64,000 bases of DNA from Monosiga brevicollis MX1 (Eukaryota; Opisthokonta; Choanoflagellata; Craspedida; Salpingoecidae), in NCBI RefSeq assembly GCF_000002865.3, contig NW_001865079.1:137015-201014 (forward strand), read 5' to 3'. A model generated the notes under the pieces. That model was not told where the DNA came from. It worked only from the letters and a program-made list of their open reading frames with translations, and did not search any database. Shown here piece by piece: positions 10,615 to 23,800 of the stretch (its first letter is position 1; each line of letters starts with the position of its first letter). The translations under genes and the position numbers were made by a program.

Positions 10615-11977
10615 TCAAGGACTGGGGACGTGCTTGTGGATGGCTTGCTTGATCAGTTCGTAGGTGACGAAAGTGGTGATACAGCTGGGCAGGACGCGCA
10701 GGATGTTAATGTGCAACCCGCGATAAAAGCCGCGCCAGCCGTCGGCCTGCAAGATGTTTTTAGCGATGGAAGCCAGACCAGCTGGATTGCGACTGTCTTG
10801 CATGCGAGCCCGAACCACCTCATGAGGGTAGGTGATGGTACCGGCAACGAGTTTGGAGCCGGCCGAAGCTAGGATGAGGCCCAAGATGGATTCCTGGATG
10901 GGAGGCCAATGGCAGCAGTGTGGTGGTGGCGGTGGCGGATGACCGAGAAGCGCGGGGCGAGAGTGAGAAGCTTGTTGGCAGCGGTGAAGAGCAAAGTGAT
11001 TAGCAGAGCAGGCAGGGACGAGGGCTTACGCGGCCATCGGGGCTGGCGTCACGAGCCCGGTGTTTGAGCTCCTCATAAAGGGGAAACTGGATGGCCACGT
11101 GTAGAAGACCGAGGAAGGAGGCACCGAGGCCCTTGTAGAGTGCGGTGATGCCTTCGTGTTTGGCAATGTGGAGCATATGCCCCGGGACGGAGAGCCGTTG
11201 GAGGACGGCTTGCTCAGTACGGTGATAAACGGCCGAGATGATGCGCGTCCGGACAACCCAGAGTGGGTTGGTGAGCACGTCTACCACGCCTGCGGCACCC
11301 ATGGCGGCCAGGCAGCTCTTCCATACGGCGCCACGAGTATTTGGCTCGACGCCCAGGCGTCTCCTAAAGGCATCGTACAACTATGGCGGGACAAATCCAG
11401 GCCATTGAGGCAAGGAAGAGCGTCATGTGCGAGTGGCTGTGCCGGTGGATGGATAGGTGTTGTCAAGGATGAAAAATCATGTGGCACGGGAGTAGGGGCA
11501 GACGCACGGGAAAGTAGGTGGCCCAGAAGAAGGGGAGGGTAATGAGACTAGGTTGGAGGCCTCGAAACCAGCCGCGGTAGCCTTCCTGGTTGCGAATGTC
11601 CTGTAGGGCGGCGACGAGGAGCCATTGTATCAGCTGTTCGGAGGGGCCTGCGCATGCGCTTGAACCAGGGGGCGGGGGGGGGCAGGGGTGTGATGCACGT
11701 GCACAAGTCGTACCCTAAGAATGGTCCAGAGCCCCGCTTGGTGGGACGTGCCTGGATGAATGACACCCTCGACCTGCTGGCGAACCTTGGCTACGTCCAA
11801 GGGAGAGCACACGAGGGCGTTGACTAATCCACCACCGGCACCGGCCAGAATGGACTGGTTGTAATGAATCCAATGGGCGGCACTCGTCAAGTAAGAGTGG
11901 CTCGCTGCGGGTGCCACCGGCGTCGCCGACGTCGGCGCCCCCGACGACGACGAGGAGGAGCTCGCCGTCACAGGCAT
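10615..11977 (-). CDS. Mitochondrial carrier family protein (SLC25; nucleotide/folate/NAD carrier type)
   Basis: Four exons on the minus strand join in phase: 11977-11714, 11600-11508, 11380-11030, 10893-10615, giving 328 residues. The three carrier signatures are visible: PLDVAKVR (about residue 59), NPLWVVRTR (about 158) and YPHEVVRAR (about 259), each followed by a Gly-rich second-helix motif such as GYRGWFRGL and GWRGFYRGL. Trp in the second signature and YPHEVVR in the third are typical of the SLC25A32/33/36 and yeast NAD carrier branch, which moves pyrimidine nucleotides, folate/FAD or NAD across the inner mitochondrial membrane. The substrate cannot be fixed by eye. The N-terminus has a Ser/Ala-rich extension of about 30 residues; ATG at 11977 is the first start downstream of plausible leader. 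The gene is head-to-head with TPP2. Confidence 0.88.
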
Positions 11978-12130
11978 GTCCTTTGGTACTACCACAACCC
12001 CTGCCTCCCCCACCCACACGAGGCTAAAACCAACCAACCCCTCAACCCTTCAACGCCCTGCCCCCCCCCTCCTCCCCCCGCTAACACAAGCCTTCAGCAG
12101 CCCGTCCAACGCGACACCGACTGCGCGCAC

Positions 12131-12398
12131 GACAGAGAGAGAGAGAGAGAAAGACAGAGAGACAGAGAGAGAGCGTTTTGCGAAAAAAAAGTGAAAACTC
12201 GATGAAACTCTTGACACACTCTCTCTCTCTCTCTAAATCTCTCTAAATCTCTCTCTTTCTCTTTCTCTAAATCTCTCTCTAAATCTCTCTCTCTAAATCT
12301 CTCTCTCATCTCTCTCTAAATCTCTCTCTCTCCTGTCTCTCTCTCTCTCTCTTCTTTCTTTCTCTCTCTAAATCCCTCTCTTCTAAATCTCTCTCTCT
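12131..12398. repeat. GA tract followed by CT tract with TAAAT interruptions
   Basis: GA-rich 12131-12173 and CT-rich 12219-12398 are separated by about 45 bases and could pair with each other. The CT part contains repeated CTCTAAAT units. Confidence 0.85.
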
Positions 12399-12436
12399 AT
12401 GGGGGAGTGAGGCCAGTGGATCTGAGAGGGAGGAGA

Positions 12437-12468
12437 GGGGCTGGGCTGGGCTGGGCTGGGCTGGGCTG
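12437..12468. repeat. GGGCT pentamer array
   Basis: Six tandem GGGCT units, giving several GGG runs two bases apart, a G-quadruplex-capable layout. A similar array recurs at 26855-26879. Confidence 0.85.
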
Positions 12469-13476
12469 CCGTTTGAGAGATTCAATGGGGTTTCGTATGC
12501 ACACCCTCCAACAAACTCGCATCGAGCCGGATACCGCGGAACGAAGAAACACACAGCTACACCCTCCCATTGCCCTCAGTCTGCCCCTGGCTCCCGGCTC
12601 TCCCTGCCTGTCTACTCACTCACTCACTCTCACTCCGCTCTCTCACTCACTCTCTCTCTCTCTCACTCACCGCTCACTTCCGCCGTCTCCGTCTCTCTCG
12701 CTCCGTCTCTCTCGCTCTCTCTCGCTCTCTCGCTCTCTCTCGCTGTCGCAGATCCACGTGCTGTGGTTGCTCAGGTCGTGTGCAAAACATCAACAAGAGC
12801 TCCAGGCTGAGCCGTTCCTCGCTATGAGCAGCACCCTCTGTTCACTACGCCCTTTGCCTTTGGCTCATGGGGCACGGGAAAAGTAGACGCTGATACCCTC
12901 TCCGGCCATGACCGGTGCCAGTATCTCTATCGACAACCTGCCCTCGCCCACTGAAGAAGCCAGTGGCGCTGCCGTTTGAAGCTTTTTTTCTCTTTTTTTT
13001 TCTGCGATCATTCGCACATTCTGCGAAACCCAATGGCTCAAACTGTGATAAACATTACACTACACTACAATCACCTTGGTATATCTTCACTGCATTCGCC
13101 TGCTCAAAAAGTATTTTACATCCTGGTGTAGGTGATGAAAATCAATAGTACCTCTCTTAAATTGAAGTATCGCCAACCTCTTGTTGTGGTTGTGGTTGTT
13201 GGAGGTGAACCACTGGCAAACGGCAGCGCCCCCGCCCGCCGCCCGCCGCCTTGGAGCTCCTCCTTCCGACGCTGCGGTTGGCGCACATCGGTTGAGACAC
13301 TACCCTTTCTTGCGCTCACCTCTCCTGCTTATTTTTCTTCTTCGCAGCCTCCCGGAAAGCCTTTGTGCATTCACACACAACATCACACAAGCCCCACGTC
13401 ACACAAGCGAGCGACCGCCAACATTTTCTTGGTGCATATTCGCTTCTGCAGGTACGCCGCCGGCCGGGGGGCGGTC

Positions 13477-13579
13477 CTTGTTCTGTGCTCGTTCCATGCT
13501 TGTACTGAGCTTGTTCTGTGCTCGTTCCATGCTTGTACTGAGCTTGCACTGGACTTGTACTGTGCTTGCACTGGACTTG
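13477..13579. repeat. 33-base tandem duplication plus related short units
   Basis: CTTGTTCTGTGCTCGTTCCA... (13477-13509) is repeated at 13510-13542. It is followed by two shorter degenerate units of the CTTGCACTGGACTTGTACTG type. Confidence 0.85.
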
Positions 13580-13849
13580 GGTCTTGGTTTCGGCCGCACT
13601 GACATTGGTTTTGTAACGTGTCAAACGCAGACGACTCGTCGTGGTCTCGTCAGCACTGAACCAGGCCATAGCCGCCTCGTTGCTTTCGCTCGTCACTGCC
13701 TTTGCCCTTTCCAAGCAGTCGCCGCTCGTCGAACGGCCGCACACACTGGTACCTACGCTTTTGGCAGTTTCTTCTCCCCTGCTCCTTTTCTGCCCCTGCT
13801 TCCCCTCCCGTGCTACCCCCTCACATCTTGGACCCCCCCAGCTCGCGCC

Positions 13850-16800
13850 ATGGCCAACAAGAGCAACCTCTCGGCAGCCGAGCTGGCTCGCTTCCCCGCA
13901 GACAAGCTCATTCCCAAGGATGAGACAGGCGTAACCGACTTTCTTGTAGGTACTTGCCTTTTGCCCAGAGACACGCTCTTGATAGCACCAACTCACACTG
14001 GTTTGCCCCCCCCCCCCCCGTTGCTGCCTCCCTTGTTTTTCTATTCAGCGTGCCCGCCCCGACTACGATGGCCGTGGCATTCGCGTTGCCATCCTGGATA
14101 CGGGCGTCGATCCCGGTGCCGTCAACCTGCAAGTCACCTCGACTGGAGCTCGCAAAATTGTCGACCTTATCGATGCCACTGGTCGGAATGCGCTGTTTCA
14201 TCCTTGTGCACCAGCTACTGCGCCTATCCCTAAGAGCACCCACCCCATTCACCTCTCTCACATGATCTTCGCTGCATCATACAGGCTCTGGCGCCGTCGA
14301 CACGGCTACCGTGGTCCAGCTGAATGAAGATGGCACCCTCAAAGGCGCCTCCGGCACCGTGTACACGAACGTGTGTGATATGCGCCTGCTTCCCCTTGAC
14401 CCCCACCCACCCCCATACCTTCAACTGACACAACTCTTCGTGGTCAGGTCCCCGACGCCATGCGTAGCCGCGACGGATCTTATCGAGCTGGCTCATTTTA
14501 CCTCCATAACCTCTACACCGGAGGTCTCCGCAAGCGCATGGAGGTCAGTATTCCTGCCGCATCCACTCACTGGCCCTAACCATCTTCTCCCAGCCCTGAC
14601 GCGCATCATGTGGCAAGTAGGCGTGGCGTCGCAAGGACTGGGACAAAAACCATGGCCAGCTCCTGGCCAATGCCCGCAACGCTCTTCGCAAAGCACTCGC
14701 TGTCGATGCAAAAGATCAAGTTGGTCTGCGCTGCCCATCACCGCTACTAGCTGGCCCGTTGCGACGCGATCATTCTTGTGACCGCAGGTTTGAGCTGACA
14801 CGACTTCTCCCGTCACCCGCTTGCGCCAAAAACATACAGGACCGAGCGCACCTTGAAGAGTTGCAGGGACGCGTCAAGGCCCTTGAGACACTGCAAACCT
14901 CTTATGAAGACAAGGGTCCTCTCTACGATTGCTTTGTCTTCAAGAGCAACGAGGATGAGGTGAGGTTTTTTGGGTTTTTTGGGTTTTTTTTTTNGGGGGG
15001 GGGGGGGGGGGAANNNNNNNNNNNNNNNNNNNNNNNNNNNNNNNNNNNNNNNNNNNNNNNNNNNNNNNNNNNNNNNNNNNNNNNNNNNNNNNNNNNNNNN
15101 NNNNNNNNNNNNNNNNNNNNNNNNNNNNNNNNNNNNNNNNNNNNNNNNNNNNNNNNNNNNNNNNNCCCCCCCCCCCCCCCCCCCCTTTTGCCCTTGCTCT
15201 TGTCGTTGGCTGTGTCCTTTCTCGTTTCGCCTTGACAATGCATCTACCCCTTCCTCCCCTAATTTGTGGCACCTAAAACCTGCCTGCGGATAGCAATGGC
15301 GGGCCGCTGTGACCTGCACTGAGGAACCAAGTTTGATCGCCGCGAAGGTTATGCGCAACTACAATGTGGCCTACGAGTATGCGGCTTTTGGCGAGCAAGA
15401 CTGTTTCAACTACTGCTTCAACATTGCCGAAGACGGCAACGTGCTCACCATCGTCACCGACTCGGGTGAGCTTGCTTTCTAGTGAATCCAAGAGCCCCAA
15501 CGCCCCTTGCACGCACACCGCCGCACTTGGCCTCGCTTGTTGTTTATTTGTTATCCATGCTGCTAATTCACCCTGTTCGTTCGTGTCCCACCACCCGACA
15601 TTCCCCCCACCTTCTGACACTGCAATGCATCGATATGGCAGGATCCCACGGAACGCACGTGGCTGGCATTGTAGCCGCCTTTGATCCAGAGAACCCAGAA
15701 CGTCATGGCGTCGCCCCCGGTGCTGAAATCGTTGGCATCAAGATTGGTGATGGGCGTCTCGATGCTATGGAAACAGGCACCGGCCTCATTCGCGGCGTAC
15801 GTCACAAGCTGTGGCTGGCCTTTTCTCCATCACAAAAGTGTGCCTGCGTACCCCAGGCGCCACTTGACCTTGAACCACACATTGCAACCCCTTCAGGTTC
15901 TGGCTGCCGTACGAACTGGCTGCCAAGTGATTAATCTCAGCTTTGGCGAGGCTACAAGCGTCATCAACGCTGGGTACGCACTCCGCACATCTTCCATGGA
16001 CTCTGAATAGCTTCCCATCATTTATAGCATTTTATAAGCTTGCCTTTGCATCACTCACCGTGATGTGATTATCCGCCAGCCGCATTGTCAAGGTGATGCA
16101 AGAGGCAGTGCGGAAGCACAACGTAACGTTCATCTCGTCAGCCAGCAATAGTGGTCCTGCGCTCTGTACCCTTGGTTGCCCTGGCGGTGTCTCGGACCAT
16201 CTCATTGGCGTCGGTGCCTATGTGAGCAAAGCCATGATCACACCGCTGTACTCGGCTCACGACGATGTCAATGAGAACCCTTACACCTGGTCCTCCCGTG
16301 GTCCGGCGCCCAACGGTACACTGGGCATCTCAATCTGCGCCCCCGGTGGTGCCATCACCAACGTGCCCCTGTGGAACCTCTACAGTAACCAGCTCATGAA
16401 CGGTACCAGCATGAGCAGCCCCAACACTGCTGGTTGTGTGGCCGTGCTTCTCTCGGGCCTCCTGGCTGAAGGTCGCCGCTGGACCCCATCAGCCGTGCGC
16501 CGTGCCCTCGAGAACACAGTGTGTACCGCGCGCGAGTCCCGCCCCTTCACACCATTGACCGTCGCTTCTTCATTCGCCGTCCGTCTTTGAAAACTCAATC
16601 GTGCTCTTCTTTCTCTCACCCCTGACTTAGGCCCGTCCCGTGCCAGGCTGCACCATGTACGACGTCGGACATGGACTGATCCAGATTCCTGGCGCCTTTG
16701 AACACTTGCAGCAATACGCTGATCTACCAGTCAATGCCACCAACATTATCACCTCGGCTGGCTCCTTGCTCAACCAACGTCAGCACTTTCGAGGAGGACT

Positions 16801-19800
16801 TTACCAAACAAACCTTGCCATTGCTCCTGATATGCATGATGAGATCGACCCTCAACTCAAGATCAACTACAGTACGTGCTTTGCCGTGGTTGAAACAGTC
16901 TGGAACTTCATTCTGTACTGTCGAGCAGAGGCCCGGTGGGGACTAGAGTGGTTTGCTGACGCTTCGTCTGGTGGGCTACCTGCATAGACATTATGGCACG
17001 CCTCCAAACAACTGCGTCATGGCTCAACGTGCCGTCATCCGTCTTCTTGACGGCTGCTGGCAAGCTCGTGCCCATTCGTGTATGTTCAGTGCCATCACGA
17101 TCTGCCTGTCACCCAATCGCCTTCCTCCAGTCCATTCGTTGGTGATGCCACCTATCGGCTGAAACCCCAGTTTGACCCGTGCTGTTCGACATCATCTCAT
17201 AGTTGGATACGGAGGCACTTGAGCCTGGGCTGCATGGCACGGAGATTCGCGTGTTTGACTCTGAAAACACTGCTTTCGGTCCCATTGCTCGCCATGCTGT
17301 GACTGTCTTCAAGCCCCATCGCCCAACCGCCCCCACCGCGCCTCTCCAATTTCCAAAGCTTCAGCTAACGGGTGGTGATCTGCACGTACGAACTTGAAGC
17401 CCCATGCCTCGACAAATTGCAACTCGCGTGCAGTCGCCTCGCAGAAAATCACATTCCGCTTCTTTGCTGCTTTGTCTCGCATGGTGCATTTCAATGCTCA
17501 ATCTGCGATGGTACTGGCACAATACGATCGGCACAGCGCCTCTTTGTCCTGCCTCCCGAAGGCGCGGGAGCGTGTACCGTGCGTCTGACCCTGGGGCAAT
17601 GCGAAGGCGAGAAGCGCATTGTTTTGCACATGCTGCAAACTGTTCCGGACACGCCCTACTCTGCACACGAAATGGAGCAATACTGTATGATGCAGGCCAA
17701 TGAGTCGCGCGTCTTTACTCAGCGCATCGTGGCTGACACAGTCATCGAGGTGTGCGTTGGCCAGTGGTGGAGCCACAGCCTTCCATCCGAGGTACACCAT
17801 TGCCTTGCCTCGCTCAGCCCCCTTTCCCGGACCTCAACGCTCATCCGGCCGACTCATCACCCCGTTGATAGGTGGACGTATCCATCGACTTTCATCCCCT
17901 TGATGTCAGCCAGCAGACCGTGGCTCTCTCTTCAGGTGGCTCGGCTGCGCGCGTGGTATGTGAGCCTCCCATGCTCCCATGCCTGAATAAGCGTCCATGC
18001 TTGGATAATCGCCATGAAGCTTCTCTACCTTGCGGTGGTATGAGGTCGAGACGCAACCCTGTGCCTGTCTGATGCGTGCCCGACCTTCTTAGATGTTCGA
18101 CAATACATTTGCTCCCTTCACCATGAAACCTTCGGGCAAGCTCGAGACGTTGCGCAAGTCCCTTCGCCCCACACAACATGCCATCATTTGCAAAAGTGGT
18201 CCGGAAAACACCATGTTCAACGGCAAGCAAACACATGCCTTGGAGCTGACCTACGAGCTGAATCTGGCCGAGAAGGTTGGTGTGTTTGGTTTGTTTTTGT
18301 TTTTATTTTATTTTTTTTTTTTATTTTTTTATTTTTTTTGGTTTTTGATTTTTGATGTTTTCAGAGACATGAATCCGGTGGCACCCCCTCCCATCTTGCT
18401 TTCAACAGTGGTTTTCTTGTCTTTTCGTTTCTTTTTGCCTTTGCCACATTTCATGCCAACCCCTCCCGTTTTCGGCGTTGTGCCCTCAGGCCAAGGTCGT
18501 CCCGCGTTTAGCACAGCTTTCTGAGGTGCTTTATGAAAGTGCCGCTGAGAGCCAACTCATGGTCATTCTGAACGAGAAAAAATTTCCGGTTCTCTTTGCC
18601 GATGCCTTTGGCCGTTACTCGACAGAGCTCGACAAGGGCAAGTACACCCTTCGTGCTGAGGTACGTTTAAGCTTCGTATCGCAGCTTTTAATTTGCCCCT
18701 GACACGCAGGTTCGACATTTCTCACCCCATCACCCGGGATTTTTTCTTGTTGGTGTAGATTCGCCATGATGACACGGCCTGGCTGGAAAAGTATAAGGAC
18801 TTGGCTCTCAACTTGGACATCAAAATCAAGGTGGCAACCCCAGCTGGAACCCAAACACTGATTTGAATGCTCAGCGGAGAACGCCACTTATACAGTCTTG
18901 CAACCCTTGCCATAGGCTGTCGATGTGGCCGTGGACAAAACCCCCGCCATTGTCCAGGGTGGATCGGTACACATGCGCCTGCCCACTCAGCAGTAAGCCC
19001 TGCTTTGCTGGGCACCTGTGACCCCTTCTCTCGCACCAGACTGATGATCCCGTGGTATCGTCTGATGACACCAGGCGCACCTCTTTCTTTGTCGAGCCTC
19101 CGACCGATGCCAGCCTGCCCAAGCTTGCCGAAGCGGGCGATGTGCTTCTGGGCAAACTCTCGCTTCTGCCCTCATCACATGAAGTGAGCATTGGCCTTGC
19201 TTGCCCGGCCGTATGGCTCCTTCGGTATCAGCAGATGTGGCATTTGACATTCACCCATGCGCTGTGGCCGTTGAGTACAGGCCTCCAAATCAGTGTATGC
19301 CAACCTGGTCTGCACGGTGGCACCGCGCTCCAAGAAGACGACTGATGACAGCGCGTCGCTGCCAAAGCCCAAGCCTACGGAGGAGGACTCAGTTGTTGCC
19401 GACAAGCGCAAGGCACTTTTGTTGTATGTATGCCCAAGCTTTTTCTGTCAACCCCAGCCTCTGAGGTGCTGACCGCTGCTCTCGCGCATGCTGCGGCTTG
19501 AACAGGCTGCCCGTCGAGCATCTTGAAGTGGTTAAGGATTTGGAAACCGAGTTTGAAAAGGACCAAGCTTATCTGACCCAACGCCTTGAGAAGCTTGGTG
19601 CAGTGACGGACAAGGTAGGCCCAAGTTCACGACAAATTGCCCCAAACACAGCACTGGTGGCAAGGCCACGTACCACGCCATTTTCGCCGTGGTGGGCTCG
19701 TCTTTGCTGTTTGAGTTCACATCATCGTCTTTCTCGTGTCATCAGAACCGCGACTACGCCGAGTCGGTGGCCGACCGCCTCCTGGCATTGCTGGACGAGG

Positions 19801-20603
19801 ATGCCATTGCTGCCGGTGCCGGTCGACTGAGCATTGACCCGACCACTCCCGAAGAAGCCAGCGCCGCCAAGAAACAGGCTGATGCAAAGGCGAGCCTCAT
19901 TGCCGCCCTTCGCAAAAAGGTTGGCGCGTGGCTTTGACACCACCTGTACTGGCTTTATTCCACGTGGCGGCTTGCCATTGCTGCTGGACGATTTGTTCTT
20001 TTGTTCTTATTCAAGCGGCCGCTTGTTTTTGAAAAAAAAAAATACTGATGTGCGAAATATTCATTGTTGCCCGATTTAGCTCGAGGCCGTGCTGTTCGAT
20101 GCAACCACCAACGGCAAAACTGATCGTATTGCCGAGGCCGAGGCTGTGCGCACACGCCTTCAAGGCTGGGTCAAGCTGTCCGACAAGGTTTGTGTGGGCA
20201 GTTCAGACGCAGACGGACCTATGTCTTTCAAGTTTCTAGGAGGACATGCTCATGCATCTTACGTACTCTGACTTAGGAGCAAATGGCTGCAGAGGTGGCC
20301 TTCTTTCAAGCCAAGGAGCAACATGGTCGCCTCTTGGAACGCCTCTTGCAGGAAGGCAAAACGAAATGGTCCAAGGAGCAGGCGGACAGTGCCCAGAAGG
20401 CGGCTGCAGCTTTGGGTGCGTGCCCTCATGACTCAAGTGACACACTTACACCAACTCTCGTGGGGTGCAATGCCATGGTGCGCGCTGTTGCGCTCACAGA
20501 TTCTCACGACGGCTCACCATTTGAAACTTTTGTCTCAGGGTGGGACACGCTTCAGGCCTCTTTGCAAGTGCCCGTGCCCATTGAACGCTTGATCATGAGC
20601 TAG
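13850..20603 (+). CDS. TPP2: Tripeptidyl-peptidase II (subtilisin-like serine exopeptidase)
   Basis: Multi-exon gene starting [20 protein letters not shown] at ATG 13850 (exon 1 13850-13945, exon 2 from 14049). The catalytic triad is readable: Asp in [12 protein letters not shown] (about 14085), His in [13 protein letters not shown] (about 15650), Ser in [13 protein letters not shown] (about 16400), with the oxyanion Asn in ISSASNSGP. The long insert between Asp and His typical of TPP2 is present, as are [10 protein letters not shown] and [15 protein letters not shown]-terminal exons encode helical repeats and end [20 protein letters not shown], with TAG at 20601-20603. TPP2 is a giant cytosolic complex that removes tripeptides from peptides released by the proteasome. 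The assembly gap lies inside the intron between 14959 and 15294, so coding sequence is not lost there. Some middle exons (16870-17380 and 18850-19500) were not resolved exactly. Confidence 0.9.
15014..15165. other. Assembly gap (152 N)
   Basis: N-run flanked by poly-G (14995-15011) and poly-C (15166-15185), with one extra N at 14994. The flanking homopolymers look like poor read ends, so local sequence is unreliable. Confidence 0.97.
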
Positions 20604-20806
20604 ACAAAAGTTGCTGTTAACAGACGGTTGCTTAATGATGTTTGTGATCCAAATGACAATGACTGAATTCACAAATTGATGTGCCACAGCTGTTTGTGTG
20701 TGTGTTGCTTCGGGTAGGGGGGCCATGTGAAACTGCAACAGGAGCCCTCGCGTGTTTTTTGCAAGGGTTAGCCTGGGGCAGTGGCGCGGAAGAGAGGCCC
20801 TAGCCT

Positions 20807-23800
20807 CTACTGTCGGCGTACAAAGATGGCGTGCGAGTTCCAGTTCCAGACATTATCGTTACTGGATCCCCAGTTGTGAGCATTGATGGCGTAGACATCG
20901 TCCCCCGAGGCAACCCCAGCGTAGCTAGAGAAGAGAGGCAAAGGCACAACAGTCAGGTCAGCGCATGGTTTTTAACCAGCTCACCACGCTACGTGAAAAG
21001 AGCAGGGCGTTGAACATACCCAGCGCCGACGCCGCCGCTTGTGACACAGTTCGTGGTTGAATGGGGCTGTAAGACACCCCAGCCCACGACGGCACCAGCG
21101 TAGCCTGAATAGAGGTTCCCGCAACCTGCAATGGCTGTGTAAGAGGTGGTCTGATCGGGTACAAACATGCCAAATTTAGTGTTGGCACACTCCACGTAGT
21201 AGCCGTTGTTAATCGAGGTGCTATCCAGGTTTGCAATGCCACCAAAGAGCTTGGCACCATTGGTGACGGCCTCACACTTGTAAATCACGCTGTGCAGCGA
21301 ATCATACTGCGTTGGATGACGCCAGCCAAGATTCTTGCTCGGGTCGTTGACCGACCGAATCATCACATCCGAAAAAGGCACACCGACATAAGCTGGGCCC
21401 AGCGCATTGATGTCAGCCATGGTTTCCGTGCTCCCCACCAGGCTGGCATGACGCCAGGCATCCCAATTTTTGCTGTTGAGCGTGGCGTCGTTGCCCTTGA
21501 CAATGGCCACCAGCGTCCAACCGCCGGACTCAGTCGTCTGCGCCACATTGTAACGTTATCTTAATGCCAAGGCTCAACAAGTGCCATCGCAGGTTGAAGC
21601 GGAACGTACCATGTCGCAGTAAACCTTGCTAGAGAACAGTGAGTCTTGGGCCCGGTTGAACAGCCAGTAGCTGCCGGAGGTGGTCTGTCCAAACAGCTGC
21701 TGGGCACTCCGGCAATCGGAAGCCGCAGCCAGCTCACTGGAACCATCTCCACCCATGTCCGTCACGCTGCCTTGAGTAAACTCGCACCAAACCTAGGTCG
21801 GACCCGAGGTCATCGTGAAGGACATCGTGTCAGTTATTCTAACCATGAGTTCTTCGATAATGACAATCAGCGCCGCAGCAGTTGATGTTCTCTCACCTGC
21901 ACCGGCGTGGCTGCCAGTGTCCGACGTAGCCAATATTTACCGGACGTGGTTGCTTGAAACTCAAAAGCCAGCTGCTCGCACGAAAGACCAGCCATCGCTG
22001 CGGTGCTTCCGTTGCCGGCGTTCCAAAAAGCTGATATGGATACACGATCTGGCAAGTGGCGAACCCAAGCACCGTGGGCCTTGAAATTGGCCACTTTGGC
22101 GTTACCAGCGCCCCACCAGTGTGCGTTGATGGCGTACAAATGAGTACCGGAAGAGACGTCTACATACCCGCCTAGCAAAGAGCCGAAGGAGTTGTTGAGA
22201 TAAATGCTTGTTACAAAGTGATTGAGCAATGGCTGTGTAAAACCGAGAGAGCGTCGCACGCAAAACAGCACGAGCTAGGCGGTTCTGCAACGAGCAAGAT
22301 ATGACCCAACGCGCAATACGACAAAGAGGGGAACACAACATCAAATGCCAGCCTGTATCACTGACCAAACATGCCAAAGTTTGTCAGACAATGAACGCGG
22401 ATTCCATCATCCGAACCATAGTTCCGAGTACCGTTAACAACTATGCCATATCCAAATACACCAAGGGCATGGTTGCGATTGGCACCGCTGCATCCAAAAC
22501 GGGTATACGAACTTGTTCCCGTCGTGTCTGGTACCAAGAAGCCGTAGCGCCGTTCAGCTACCGCGCTACACATGCGCATGCGAGTGATGAAATCACCGTC
22601 GCCGCTTCCCCAGTACTCCAAATCAGTGGGTGAGCCTGCAAGCAGGATCCCGTTGTCGCGGTAACGGCACTCGTTCACAATGACCTGGGTAGATGGTTCA
22701 GTGCTGGGCATGTGATAGGCGAACAATCGTGTTGGCATGGCAAGAGAGCGAATCATCACGTCTTCCACTTCCGCCGAGTAGTAGCCGGTTCCCAAGCCGT
22801 TTGCGTCTGCGGTATCGAAAATTTGATTCAAGTACACGCCATACTTGAGGTTGCGCCAGTTGCGTGAGTTGAGGGTACTGCTGAGTGCGCCTGATTTGGC
22901 CGTCAACTCCCAACCACCACCAAGCGACTTTTGATCGCAAAACACTTCGCGAGCTTCGTTGTACTTTGTATCCCACACCCAAGCACTGGTACTCTTGAGG
23001 GCGGCATGGGGAAAGAACATCTTGATGTGGCTGCAGCTGCGTGACCAGCGCTTGGCAGTGGTACCGTCCGAGCCCAAGCTGACTCCGGCGGCAGACATGT
23101 CACACCACACTGGCATTGCTTGCCCGGGTCCAGGTGTCTCATCTGCTCAGGCGTCGTCCGGGAATGAGAAGATCCAAGATTCACAAACAAACAACCGAAC
23201 AAACCAGCAATCTACCCCTGAGCAAATTTAGGTCCAAACAATGGAAAAAGAACAGGCACTCACCAGCAAAGATCCATCGCAGGCCCGAGTCGGAAACACC
23301 AAAGCGCTCCTTGATAGTCTGGCACGACAAGCCAGCCCGAATCTTGCTTGAGCCGTCCCCGCCCCAACTCACGGGCGCGTGGTCACGCAAAAAAACACCG
23401 TGAGAATTCCACACATTTGTTTGAGTGTTGCCGGCACCCCACCTAAACCGCACAAACACCGCCAAACAGCATGGAAGTGAGCGCTTTCGCTACGGCTCCA
23501 GCAGATCAAGGGTTGATTTTGCCTCGGGTTCACCACGCAAAACAAGCATATTCAAACATACCAGTGAGCATTGAGGGCATAGGTATCATCCCCGCCCGAG
23601 TTGGGCCTCAGGATGTAGCCCGAACCGACGCCAAAATTAGTGACACACTGTTGGTACCAGGAACAGAGATCAGATAACATGGCGCAATAGCTGGACAGCA
23701 ATCGCAATACAAAAAGCGAGGCGTGATTGTGAGCAAACCTCAAAAATGATATCACGTTGAGTATCCGTATTTTGCACGGTGGGTCCAAGAGAGGCCGGGA

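Larger units (their letters stand above)
11978..13849. other. Divergent promoter region with GA/CT tracts and tandem repeats
   Basis: Spacer between the carrier (-) and TPP2 (+) starts. It contains a GA tract (12131-12173), a CT tract with TAAAT interruptions (12219-12398), a GGGCT pentamer array (12437-12468), more CT runs (12620-12745) and a 33-base tandem repeat (13477-13542). The acceptor-like sequence just before the TPP2 ATG suggests a 5' UTR intron, but no donor was fixed. Confidence 0.6.

Noticed and set aside
14994-15185. Possible frameshift in TPP2 at the N-run
   Set aside because: Exons on both sides (ending at 14959 and starting at 15294) join in phase, so the gap is intronic.
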